Assembly: GCA_030669775.1 (NCBI GenBank)
Contig: DAOVCZ010000041.1
Span: 1 to 10,866, forward strand
Direction of reading: 5' to 3'
Length of the DNA stretch: 10,866 nucleotides
Source of the DNA: Chloroflexota bacterium
Lineage (GTDB): Bacteria; Chloroflexota; Anaerolineae; Anaerolineales; UBA4823
Both the position numbers and the translations under genes were made by a program. Within the stretch, counting starts at the first letter, position 1; every line of letters begins with the position of its first letter. Below the pieces are notes generated by a model, which was not told the DNA's origin, made no database searches, and saw only the letters and a program-made list of their open reading frames with translations. Positions 1 through 7,335 of the stretch are shown piece after piece.

Positions 1-667
1 ACAGGTCAATCGTTTGTTTAATTAAGATTTCAAGATTGCTGATCAACGGTCTGGGGGGGTTGGTGCGATGCATGGGCAATTCGACCACGCGTCTCGAAGT
101 GGAGCGCAGTGCGGTTTCGATTAAGTCCACCGAGCGATTAATATCCAGTTCGGTCCCCTGGGTGCCGGGTTGAAAGTTGATCGTACCGACATTTGGCATA
201 GCGGGAGTAGGCGGCTGGTCGTAGCGTTCAGCTATCTCGGTCTCAAGATAGGCTCTGAGACGTGGTTCGGAGAAGGAGGCTCGTAAAGGAATAGAAGCTG
301 GAGGTGGTGTGCGTCCCCACAGGTAATCCCAGAATTCCACCCAAAAAGGCTGCTGACTGCGGGAAAGATCGGCTGCTGCCAGCATGCTTTCCAGATCGAG
401 GTTAAATTCTGCGAAAGCAGGTTCGAGATGGATAATTTCATTGCCGTAATGTAGTTCTACTGGCGTTGCGGAATAAACTTCCAATAGGCGTTGCGCACTT
501 GTTGCTCGGTCTTGTCCACCTACAGGCACTTCGGCGATCTCCATTCCATTGGGGAAATTAGCCCGTAAGCGACTAAACCTCACCAACTGCATGGTAAACA
601 CCGCTACCGCAGCAAGGATCATGAAAAGTGAAAACCAACGCAATGCTGAAAAAGAACTGCTTCTCAT
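1..667 (-). CDS. Membrane-anchored exported protein, probable serine hydrolase (N-terminal part, cut by window edge)
   Basis: An open frame of 222 codons runs without a stop from ATG at 667 to base 2 and continues beyond the left edge. Residues about 8-30 form a hydrophobic membrane anchor or signal segment (FSLFMILAAVAVFTMQLV). After it comes a region that begins NGMEIAEVPVGG and continues with PVELHYGNEIIHLEP, the pattern of the YoaR/PG_binding_4-like region that precedes VanW or class A beta-lactamase-like catalytic domains in exported proteins. The stretch FWVEFWDYLWGRTPPP and the end NLEILIKQTIDL resemble, from memory, serine hydrolases of Anaerolineae; the catalytic domain would lie outside the window, so the enzymatic call is inference. 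An in-frame TAG lies about ten codons upstream of the ATG; a GTG six codons upstream is an alternative start. It is divergent from the rhodanese remnant and UbiA unit. Confidence 0.72.
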   Translation of the reverse strand, partial: MRSSSFSALRWFSLFMILAAVAVFTMQLVRFSRLRANFPNGMEIAEVPVGGQDRATSAQRLLEVYSATPVELHYGNEIIHLEPAFAEFNLDLESMLAAADLSRSQQPFWVEFWDYLWGRTPPPASIPLRASFSEPRLRAYLETEIAERYDQPPTPAMPNVGTINFQPGTQGTELDINRSVDLIETALRSTSRRVVELPMHRTNPPRPLISNLEILIKQTIDL

Positions 668-757
668 CAGGACGAAATATATCACAACCTGCAACTAAGG
701 TGACAGTTTATAAACATTCATTAACCTTCAAATTCTGCTCGATATTTATAGACGTTC

Positions 758-777
758 AACCATTATTTAAATTGGTT
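758..777. promoter_or_regulatory. AT-rich inverted repeat in divergent intergenic region
   Basis: The half sites AACCA (758-762) and TGGTT (773-777) are exact reverse complements separated by ten A/T bases. The element lies about 90 bases upstream of the minus-strand start at 667, in the AT-rich gap before the rhodanese remnant. It could be an operator or simply chance; only one copy is seen and no regulator gene is nearby. Confidence 0.2.
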
Positions 778-795
778 ACCGAGGTTGGAATATGA

Positions 796-1116
796 GTTGT
801 AAGGAATAAGCAGTTACTAGGTATGGACTCGCAGGAACCGACAATTGGGTGAATACATATAAAATATTAATAATTCGGGGGGATTAATGACCAGCTTAAA
901 GGGTAAAATTACTTCTATATGGTATGATGCAAATTTGAGGAGAGATTGAATGAGCTCGATTCGACTGATTGGATTATCCTTTATTGCACCTGACCCAGTG
1001 AAGAGACGAGTGCCCGTGCGGCAAGCATCTTGATCGCAAATGGTTATACAAAAGCCAACCCAATTCTAGGTGGACTGCAAGCTTGGAATGGAGCTGGTTA
1101 TCCAATAGAACCTTAA
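796..1116 (+). pseudogene. Decayed rhodanese-like sulfurtransferase
   Basis: Pieces of a single-domain rhodanese read in three frames. Piece one (796-849) gives NKQLLGMDSQEPTI, like the usual N-terminal helix and strand. Piece two, around 883-930, gives DQLKGKITSI, resembling the family's GHIKGAISI. Piece three (931-1116) starts FEERLNELDSTDWIILYCT, then meets TGA at 991-993, and continues PSEETSARAASILIANGY and GGLQAWNGAGYPIEP to TAA at 1114. Rhodaneses of this group carry YC-[AT]-C-P-x-E, so the TGA sits exactly where a cysteine is expected. Two frame changes plus an internal stop point to a pseudogene. Selenocysteine at the TGA is possible in principle but would not explain the upstream frame breaks. 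The end of the gene, including TAAGGA, supplies the ribosome binding site of the next gene, which may be why this end is best preserved. Confidence 0.75.
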
Positions 1117-1127
1117 GGATTGTTTGG

Positions 1128-2036
1128 ATGATTCAACAAATTCGCCTGATTTTCCTTCTCTCGCGCCCATTGTTCTTACTTGGGGGAGCATTGGTCTATG
1201 CTTTGGGAGTAGGAATCGCCCGTTATTTGGGTGCACCTATCGATTGGGGTTTGTATGTCCTGGGACAAGCTTATGTTACGACTATGCAGCTTAGCGCCCA
1301 ATATCTAAACGAATATTTTGATGCACCTGTTGATCAGGATAATCCTAACCGGACGCCATTCACGGGGGGAAGCGGCGCAGTTGGAGCTGGGAAATTGTCT
1401 AAAGAAACCGTGATGTGGGCTGCCTTAACAACGCTAACCATTCTCGCCTCCTTGACCGTGGTTTTGATCAGTGTTACCTCCGTGTCTCCACTATTGATCA
1501 CGATCGTGGTTCTGGCATTTCTAGGCAGCTTCTTCTATTCTGCGTCACCGATAAAGTTGGCTCATTCCGGATATGGAGAACTGACTACTTCGGTACTGGT
1601 GGCAAATCTGGTGCCAATTTTCGCCTTTGTCCTCCAATATGGTGAACTCCACCGGTTGTTGGTAATGAGCACTTTTCCATTAACCACATTGCACCTGGCG
1701 ATGATGATCGTTTTTGAATTCCCGGATTATCTAAACGATCTCAAGTACGAGAAATACACATTGCTGGTACGGGTTGGGTGGGAGCGGGGGATGGTTTTGC
1801 ACAACATTTTAATTTTGACAACATTCTTGTTATTGGGTTTGGCGGCAACCTTTGGGCTTCCATTAGCGATTGTGCTGCCAGCTTTAATCCCACTCCCTCT
1901 AGGTTTACTACAAATCTGGCAAATGAGACGCATTGCTGGAGGTGGGAAACCGAACTGGACGACGATGGGATTTACCGCTGTGGTTCTGTTTGCCAGTGTT
2001 GCTTACCTGCTGGCTTTCACCTTCTGGACTAGATGA
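1128..2036 (+). CDS. UbiA-family prenyltransferase (MenA-like)
   Basis: A polytopic membrane protein of 302 residues with about eight or nine hydrophobic segments. The family attaches a polyprenyl chain to an aromatic acceptor, as in menaquinone or ubiquinone synthesis; the acceptor here cannot be read from sequence. The first aspartate-rich motif is NEYFDAPVD (residues 61-69), followed by RTPFTGGSGAV, as in MenA-type members. The second is DYLND (200-204) followed by KYEKYTLLVRVG. YSASPIKL near residue 137 is also typical. The start at 1128 is preferred over an in-frame ATG at 1083: AAGGA lies eight bases upstream of 1128, the protein then begins directly with MIQQIRLIFLLSRP, and the 15 extra codons would only be an out-of-frame reading of the rhodanese end. 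It sits 31 bases before moeA and is probably cotranscribed with it. Confidence 0.85.
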   Translation: MIQQIRLIFLLSRPLFLLGGALVYALGVGIARYLGAPIDWGLYVLGQAYVTTMQLSAQYLNEYFDAPVDQDNPNRTPFTGGSGAVGAGKLSKETVMWAALTTLTILASLTVVLISVTSVSPLLITIVVLAFLGSFFYSASPIKLAHSGYGELTTSVLVANLVPIFAFVLQYGELHRLLVMSTFPLTTLHLAMMIVFEFPDYLNDLKYEKYTLLVRVGWERGMVLHNILILTTFLLLGLAATFGLPLAIVLPALIPLPLGLLQIWQMRRIAGGGKPNWTTMGFTAVVLFASVAYLLAFTFWTR

Positions 2037-2067
2037 CGGAAGGATAGCTCAACAATGAAGTGTTCAG

Positions 2068-3321
2068 ATGCCTGAATTTTTAGATCTTCTCCCGCCAAAC
2101 ATTGCCTTGGATCGCTTCCTGGAGCGCATCCAAATTCAGCTCAAGCCCGAACAAATAGAAGTCAGATCGGCGCAAGGTCGTGTGGCATACGAAGACATCC
2201 AGGCACCCCATGCACTACCATCATTTCCGCGCAGCACAGTCGATGGATATGCGGTTATTGCAGGTGATACTCACGGAGCGAGTGATTCTCTGCCCATCTA
2301 CTTGAATTTAATTGGTGAGGTTCGGATGGGCAGTTCCGCTGATTTCTCCCTCTCACCTTCACAATGTGGGTTGATCCACACTGGCGGCATGCTTCCGCAG
2401 GGTGCGGATGCTGTGGTCATGTTGGAGAATACCCAGGTTGCTCATCCTGGAGAGATCGAAATCTTACGCGCTGTTGCAGTGGGTGAAAATGTGATCAAAG
2501 TCGGGGAAGACGTGCACGAGGGGGAGGTTGTACTCCCTGGAGGCAGTTTGCTTCGAGCACCGGAAATCGGTGGTTTATTGGCGTTAGGAATCACACACCT
2601 GCAGGTCACCAAACAACCAAAAATTGCCATTATCTCAAGTGGAGATGAAGTCATTCCACCAGCTGCAGACATTGAACCAGGGCAGGTCAGAGATATCAAT
2701 TCTTATACCCTCTCTGCACTGGTTGAACGGGTTGGAGCTATCCCGGTGAGCTACGGGATCATCCCCGATGATGAAGATTCATTGCGTGAAGCCACTTCCC
2801 GAGCACTAGATGAATGCGATATGGTTGTGATCACCGCTGGATCATCTGCCAGCAGCCGGGATTTGACAGCCCAAGTGATCGATAGCTTGGGAGAGCCTGG
2901 TGTAATCTCACATGGAGTAAATGTACGTCCGGGAAAGCCAACCATCTTAGCAGCCTGTATGACAAAAGGAAGCATGTTCGCCAAACCCGTGATCGGTCTT
3001 CCGGGCAACCCGGTCAGCGCGCTGGTAATCGCGATTCTCTTCGTTGAACCAGTTATCGATTTTTTACACGGTCTACGTACCCCTCGAATTCGGTCGCTGA
3101 TAAAAGCAAAAACCACCATCAACCTGGCTTCTCGAGCAGGGAGAGAAGATTGGGTGCCGGTGAAATTGATACCTGAAGGGGATGGATATTCTGCAGATCC
3201 GATCTTTGGCAAGAGTAATTTGATCTTCACTCTCACCCGGGCAGATGGGTTACTGCATATTCCCCCACAAGTGACCGGCTTGAATGCCGGTGAGATGGCA
3301 GAAGTAATGTTGTTAAATTAA
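2068..3321 (+). CDS. moeA: Molybdopterin molybdenumtransferase MoeA (stand-alone)
   Basis: MoeA inserts molybdate (or tungstate) into adenylylated molybdopterin in the cytoplasm, the last common step of molybdenum cofactor synthesis. At 417 residues it has normal length and all usual regions: PSFPRSTVDGYAV (51-63, with the conserved Asp59), TGGMLPQGADAVVMLE (105-120), SSGDEV (190-195), the molybdopterin-binding core with TAGSSASSRD (256-265), RPGKP (287-291), GLPGNPVSAL (310-319) and a C-terminal beta domain ending TGLNAGEMAEVMLLN. E. coli MoeA has KPGKP; here the first lysine is arginine and the second is kept. An in-frame TGA at 2056-2058 rules out a start further upstream. The ribosome binding site is poor; GGAAGGA lies more than 20 bases before the ATG. 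The gene ends with two stop codons in a row and is followed by a terminator. Confidence 0.93.
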   Translation: MPEFLDLLPPNIALDRFLERIQIQLKPEQIEVRSAQGRVAYEDIQAPHALPSFPRSTVDGYAVIAGDTHGASDSLPIYLNLIGEVRMGSSADFSLSPSQCGLIHTGGMLPQGADAVVMLENTQVAHPGEIEILRAVAVGENVIKVGEDVHEGEVVLPGGSLLRAPEIGGLLALGITHLQVTKQPKIAIISSGDEVIPPAADIEPGQVRDINSYTLSALVERVGAIPVSYGIIPDDEDSLREATSRALDECDMVVITAGSSASSRDLTAQVIDSLGEPGVISHGVNVRPGKPTILAACMTKGSMFAKPVIGLPGNPVSALVIAILFVEPVIDFLHGLRTPRIRSLIKAKTTINLASRAGREDWVPVKLIPEGDGYSADPIFGKSNLIFTLTRADGLLHIPPQVTGLNAGEMAEVMLLN

Positions 3322-3390
3322 TAAAAGGGATCACGCGTCCGAGTAGTATTATGAAGCCAATTTATTATGTTCACTCCCAAAAGTTTACTT

Positions 3391-3418
3391 AAGCTGCCTG
3401 GTAGGCGGCTTTTTGTTT
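3391..3418 (+). terminator. Rho-independent terminator after moeA
   Basis: AAGCTGCC (3391-3398) pairs with GGCGGCTT (3404-3411) around a five-base loop, with one T-G wobble, and runs into TTTTTGTTT. It lies about 70 bases after the moeA stop and separates the UbiA-moeA unit from the next plus-strand unit. Confidence 0.85.
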
Positions 3419-3451
3419 AGATTGCTCTGGTTGTACCAAAATCTAATGGGT

Positions 3452-3480
3452 TTGCACACATTTTCGATAAAGGCGATAAA
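3452..3480 (+). promoter_or_regulatory. Putative sigma-70-type promoter for the deacetylase unit
   Basis: TTGCAC (3452-3457) and GATAAA (3475-3480) are 17 bases apart. They follow the moeA terminator and lie about 35 bases before the preferred deacetylase start at 3516. A transcript starting near 3487 would exclude the in-frame ATG at 3483, which supports 3516 as the real start. Confidence 0.45.
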
Positions 3481-3515
3481 ATATGGCTTGCCATTTTAAG
3501 TGGTTGGAATCTGTG

Positions 3516-4340
3516 ATGAAGCCATTTATAGTATTCGTATCGATCATAATAATCCTTAGCCTGACTGGGTTATCAGCGGAGGTAAGTGCCGAGGGCATGG
3601 AAAAGGAAGGGGAGGTAACTGTTCCGATTCTGCTTTACCACAGGATATCCAACGATAATTCAGCTGACAGTCGTTATGCTGTTTCTGTGACTGATTTCAA
3701 AGACCAAATGGAACAGCTGCGATACTGGGGTTATACCTCAATCACGATTAAAGATTTGGTTGACCATATCAATAAGGGAAATTCATTACCCCAAAGGCCG
3801 ATAGTGATCACCTTCGATGATGGTAATTTAGATGTTTACGAGAATGCGTTCCCTATCATGGAGCGTTATGGTTTTACTGGGACTGTGTATATCGTCGCCA
3901 ACCGGCTGAACTCGGAAGGTTTTCTCCAAGCAGAAGAGCTGCAAGAATTACTCAATCATGGTTGGGAGGTCGGCAGCCATGGCATGACGCATACAGAGTT
4001 AACCCAGAACCATGCCCTGGTGCGAAATGAAATCCTTCAATCACGATTGGATATAGAAGATGCCCTGGGGATAAAAGTCTTTTCCTTCGCATATCCTTTT
4101 GGAACATTGGATTGGTATGTTTCGAGCAAGGTGTTCGACTATGGTTACCGAGCTGCAGTTGGTGTTGGAAATTTAACGAATCATTCCTATGGCACTGTCT
4201 TTAATTTAAGCCGGAGGGAAGTACAAGGAGGTATTGATTTGGAGGCTTTTGCTGAATTATTGCCCTGGACCAATTATTTTTTGCCATCACCTCCACGGAA
4301 GTACCTTCCAAATTGGTGGTTACTTATTCAATGTATTTAG
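3516..4340 (+). CDS. Secreted polysaccharide deacetylase (NodB homology family)
   Basis: Carbohydrate esterase family 4 enzymes remove acetyl groups from chitin-like, peptidoglycan or exopolysaccharide N-acetylhexosamines using a bound metal. The 274-residue protein starts with a clear Sec signal sequence (MKPFIVFVSIIIILSL, likely cut near LSA or VSA at 21-25), so it acts outside the membrane. Motif 1 is TFDDG (99-103), motif 2 is SHGMTH (154-159, metal ligands His155 and His159), and FAYPFG is at 191-196. VPILLYHRIS near residue 36 is the usual entry of the Pgd/IcaB-like group. An in-frame ATG at 3483 would put 11 residues before the signal peptide and lies too close to the promoter. The 3' end overlaps the next gene by ten bases. 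The exact polymer substrate cannot be told. Confidence 0.88.
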   Translation: MKPFIVFVSIIIILSLTGLSAEVSAEGMEKEGEVTVPILLYHRISNDNSADSRYAVSVTDFKDQMEQLRYWGYTSITIKDLVDHINKGNSLPQRPIVITFDDGNLDVYENAFPIMERYGFTGTVYIVANRLNSEGFLQAEELQELLNHGWEVGSHGMTHTELTQNHALVRNEILQSRLDIEDALGIKVFSFAYPFGTLDWYVSSKVFDYGYRAAVGVGNLTNHSYGTVFNLSRREVQGGIDLEAFAELLPWTNYFLPSPPRKYLPNWWLLIQCI

Positions 4341-6322
4341 AAGATATCCCGCTTCCAGAGGCGAATGCCCGGTTGGAGAGCGCATTAGTAAATGCAAAAT
4401 TGTGGGGTGTACTGGGTGTTGAGAAAATTCCTCTTAATATGTCGGCCATCGGTAGGATTTTAGCTGAGCCGGTATGGGCGAAATTATCTTCACCTCATTA
4501 CCACGCCTCGGCGATGGATGGTTTTGCTGTGCGGGCAGTCGAGACCGAGGGTGCAATGCCGACCCAGCCAATCACGCTGCTCGCAGGTGAAGAGGCAGTT
4601 TATCTCGATACTGGCGATCCGATCCCCGAATTCGCTGATGCGGTCATCCCGATCGAAAATGTGGAACCACTAGATGCAAATGGTGGACCAGCAGCCCACG
4701 TGCGCCAACCTCATGCGATCCGCATCCGGTCTGCGGTGACCCCCTGGATGCATGTCCGGCCGATGGGGGAGGATATTGTGGCTACCCAATTGGTGTTACC
4801 AGCCGGCCACAAATTGCGGCCAGTCGATCTGGGTGTGATTGCTGCCAGCGGGAATTCACAGGTAAAAGTAGCCCGGCGACCGAGGGTCGCGATCTTGCCT
4901 ACTGGGAGTGAATTAGTTCCGATTGGCAGCCAAGTAGCACCAGGAGAGATCATCGAATTTAATTCACTCGTCTTAGCAGGTCAAATAATCGAGTGGGGTG
5001 GAGAAGCAACGCAGCTTCGGATCACAGCAGATGATTTCGATCAAATATGCGCCATAGTCCGCCAGGCCGCGTTGGACCACGATCTGATCTTGCTCAATGC
5101 AGGTTCGTCAGCTGGGTCAGAAGACTATTCAGCACAGGTAGTTCAAGCACTAGGCGAATTAATGGTCCATGGGGTGGCGGTCCGTCCAGGTCACCCGGTA
5201 ATCTTGGGAATGATCCACTCAACGGAATTGAAAAACTTAGCCCAAGATGAAGAGATTAGGATAAAATCAACTCCGATCATCGGTGTTCCGGGATATCCAG
5301 TATCAGCTGCAATTACTGGGGAGCTGTTTGTTGAACCGCTGCTTGCCCGGTGGTTAGGTCGCTCGTCTATCAGTCCACCAACTGTCAAGGCGAACTTGAC
5401 CAGGAAAATCACATCACCAGCTGGAGATGATGATTTTGTGCGAGTGGCCGTAGGGCGAGTTGGGGAACGAATCCTTGCAGCTCCCCTGGCGCGTGGTGCC
5501 GGTGTGATCACCTCCTTGGTTAGAGCCGATGGATTAGTGCTGTTGCCACGCGGCTCACAAGGGATGCCAGCTGGCTCAGATCTGGAGGTTCGTCTCTACC
5601 GCTCCCTTGAGGAGATTGATAACACGATATTTGCCACCGGCTCGCATGACATCACTCTGGATATCTTGGCTCAATTTTTGTATGGCGCGAAGCGACGTCT
5701 CGTTGCGGCCAATGTGGGCAGCATAGCTGGTCTGGTCGCCTTAAGCCGCCATGAGGCGCATCTGGCAGGGGCACACCTCTTAGACCCAGAAACAGGTGAA
5801 TATAATCTGACCTATGTCCGCCAATATCTGCCAGATATTCCAGTAAGAATTATCGCCCTGGTCGGTCGCTCACAAGGTTTGCTTATTCGGAAGGGAAATC
5901 CGAAGAGTATCCAATCTTTAAGTGATCTCACCCGGGGGGATGTAACGTATGTTAACCGGCAGCGTGGGGCTGGGACTCGGGTTCTCCTTGATTATCAGCT
6001 GGAAAAGCTGGGGATATCCAGGGAGTCTATCCAGGGCTATCAACATCAAGAATATACTCATTTAGCAGTGGGAGCAGCTATTGCGTCTGGAAGAGCAGAT
6101 TGCGGGATGGGGATCGCGGCTGTCACAAAATCGCTTGATCTTGATTTTATCCCGCTGGTTGATGAACGTTATGATTTGATAATTCCTGAAGAATATATTG
6201 GCCATTCCTTACTGGAACCGCTGTTCGAGGTGCTTGAAGATGTCGATTTCCGAAAAATGGTTGCTGCTTTACCGGGTTACGATACTGCACCTATGGGAAA
6301 ACTGATCGCCAAACTGCCATGA
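4331..6322 (+). CDS. MoeA fused to a C-terminal PBP-like (substrate-binding) domain
   Basis: A 663-residue fusion. Residues 1 to about 425 are a full MoeA: SAMDGFAV (60-67), TGDPIPEFADAVIPIE (94-109), TGSEL (191-195), NAGSSAGSED (256-265), RPGHP (285-289), GVPGYPVSAA (318-327) and a C-terminal beta domain. Residues about 435-660 are a PBP-like domain as in PF12727: TGSHDITLDIL, ANVGSIAGLVAL, HLLDPETGEYN, YVNRQRGAGTRVLLDY and GRADCGMGIAAV. This architecture is known in archaea and some bacteria; the extra domain is thought to sense or deliver an oxyanion such as molybdate or tungstate, but that is inference. Compared with the stand-alone MoeA, GDE has become GSE, PGKP has become PGHP and PGNP has become PGYP, so chemistry or metal choice may differ. 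ATG at 4331 is preferred to an in-frame TTG at 4313; GGTGG lies about 11 bases upstream. Confidence 0.88.
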   Translation: MYLEDIPLPEANARLESALVNAKLWGVLGVEKIPLNMSAIGRILAEPVWAKLSSPHYHASAMDGFAVRAVETEGAMPTQPITLLAGEEAVYLDTGDPIPEFADAVIPIENVEPLDANGGPAAHVRQPHAIRIRSAVTPWMHVRPMGEDIVATQLVLPAGHKLRPVDLGVIAASGNSQVKVARRPRVAILPTGSELVPIGSQVAPGEIIEFNSLVLAGQIIEWGGEATQLRITADDFDQICAIVRQAALDHDLILLNAGSSAGSEDYSAQVVQALGELMVHGVAVRPGHPVILGMIHSTELKNLAQDEEIRIKSTPIIGVPGYPVSAAITGELFVEPLLARWLGRSSISPPTVKANLTRKITSPAGDDDFVRVAVGRVGERILAAPLARGAGVITSLVRADGLVLLPRGSQGMPAGSDLEVRLYRSLEEIDNTIFATGSHDITLDILAQFLYGAKRRLVAANVGSIAGLVALSRHEAHLAGAHLLDPETGEYNLTYVRQYLPDIPVRIIALVGRSQGLLIRKGNPKSIQSLSDLTRGDVTYVNRQRGAGTRVLLDYQLEKLGISRESIQGYQHQEYTHLAVGAAIASGRADCGMGIAAVTKSLDLDFIPLVDERYDLIIPEEYIGHSLLEPLFEVLEDVDFRKMVAALPGYDTAPMGKLIAKLP

Positions 6323-6353
6323 TACAACAAATGAATGCTGAAAAACTCAACAC

Positions 6354-6360
6354 AGGAGGT
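6354..6360 (+). promoter_or_regulatory. Strong ribosome binding site of the peroxiredoxin gene
   Basis: AGGAGGT stands five bases before the ATG at 6366. It is the clearest Shine-Dalgarno sequence on the plus strand here and suggests high translation of the peroxiredoxin, independent of the upstream moeA fusion 43 bases away. Confidence 0.75.
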
Positions 6361-6365
6361 TAACC

Positions 6366-6836
6366 ATGCCCATCTCAGCTGGGGGGCAAGCCCCCGATTT
6401 CACCTTACCAGATGATGAAGGTCGAATGCATACACTTTCTGAATACCGTGGAAAACCAGTGGTCTTGTATTTTTATCCCAAGGATAATACTTCTGGTTGC
6501 ACCAAGGAAGCCTGTGGTTTTAGGGATGATTATTCTGCCTACCAAGATGCGGGAGTTATAATCCTTGGAGTCAGTCCAGATTCATCAAAGTCGCATGCGA
6601 ATTTCAGGACCAAATACGAGCTGCCCTTTATTCTCCTTGCAGACCCAGACCGGGAGGTGCTCAAGAAGTATGGTGCTTGGGGATTGAAAAAACTCTATGG
6701 TCGTGAATATGAAGGCGTGCTGCGAACTACTTTCCTGATCAGCGAAGATGGGAATATCTTGAAAGTATTTGAAAAAGTCAAACCAGCAAACCACAGCGCA
6801 GAAATCCTTGCTGCACTTCAAGACTTGGATGAATAA
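6366..6836 (+). CDS. bcp: Thioredoxin-dependent peroxiredoxin, BCP/PrxQ type
   Basis: Reduces hydrogen peroxide and organic hydroperoxides in the cytoplasm with electrons from thioredoxin. The 156-residue length and the pattern GQAPDFTLPDDEG, then KPVVLYFYPKDNTSGCTKEAC, are diagnostic: Cys45 is the peroxidatic cysteine and Cys50, four residues between, the resolving cysteine of the PrxQ subgroup. TSGC replaces the more usual TPGC. GVSPDSSKSHANF and the downstream LLADPDREVLKKYGAWG and RTTFLISEDG are also family signatures. The next gene begins on the base after the stop, so translational coupling to the cytochrome is likely. Confidence 0.94.
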   Translation: MPISAGGQAPDFTLPDDEGRMHTLSEYRGKPVVLYFYPKDNTSGCTKEACGFRDDYSAYQDAGVIILGVSPDSSKSHANFRTKYELPFILLADPDREVLKKYGAWGLKKLYGREYEGVLRTTFLISEDGNILKVFEKVKPANHSAEILAALQDLDE

Positions 6837-7292
6837 GTGGAAAGAAGATTCAATTTTTTGTTCGTCGCTCTGATAAGCACCCTGCTGGGTCTTTCTGCTT
6901 GTGGAGGTACAGCAACCCAGAATTCTCTCTTTGGGGAGGATGATCCGGTAAAAAAAACTGGTGAACCAGAAGAGTATGCAGACCTCGCAAATCCTTATAC
7001 TGGGGATCCAGATGCAATAGCTGAGGGTGAAATTCTGTACCAGGCGAATTGCTCATCTTGTCATGGATATACTGGTGAAGGCGATGGTCCCGCATCCGCA
7101 AGATTGGATCCAAAACCGAAGAATCTTGCTCAGAATCAACCGAATTTAAGCGATTCTTATCTCTTCTGGCGGATTTCAGAAGGTGGATTGATGGAGCCTT
7201 TTAATTCCATCATGCCAGGCTGGAAAGGATTATTGAGGGATGAGAGAATCTGGCAGGTGATTACCTTACTGCGTACGATGATCGTTCAATGA
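6837..7292 (+). CDS. Lipoprotein monohaem cytochrome c
   Basis: A 151-residue exported electron carrier. The N-terminus (ERRFNFLFVALISTLLGLSAC) is a lipoprotein signal with lipobox LSAC, so Cys22 would be lipidated and the protein held on the outer face of the membrane. After a linker of about 40 residues comes a class I cytochrome c domain: CSSCH (72-76) binds haem and Met126 in SIMPGW is the likely sixth ligand; the ending DERIWQVITLLRTM is the usual C-terminal helix. The GTG start directly abuts the peroxiredoxin stop TAA, and GGATGA just before it can serve as ribosome binding site. The redox partner is not shown, but a PCu(A)C copper chaperone lies convergently downstream, which fits service to a haem-copper oxidase. 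Confidence 0.9.
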   Translation: MERRFNFLFVALISTLLGLSACGGTATQNSLFGEDDPVKKTGEPEEYADLANPYTGDPDAIAEGEILYQANCSSCHGYTGEGDGPASARLDPKPKNLAQNQPNLSDSYLFWRISEGGLMEPFNSIMPGWKGLLRDERIWQVITLLRTMIVQ

Positions 7293-7335
7293 AAGGCGAC
7301 CGGTCCGATTATCTATCAAGCTAATAATGTGGAAG

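Noticed and set aside
889..949. 20-codon small ORF after a GGGGGG run (MTSLKGKITSIWYDANLRRD)
   Set aside because: Its residues are better explained as the middle part of the decayed rhodanese; no sign of an independent peptide.
950..1033. 27-codon small ORF with GGAGAG before its ATG (MSSIRLIGLSF...)
   Set aside because: It is an out-of-frame reading of the rhodanese remnant, whose own frame gives family-typical residues over the same bases.
2751..3236. 161-codon minus-strand ORF inside moeA
   Set aside because: Shadow frame: the plus strand encodes conserved MoeA motifs throughout and the antisense product has no recognisable family features.
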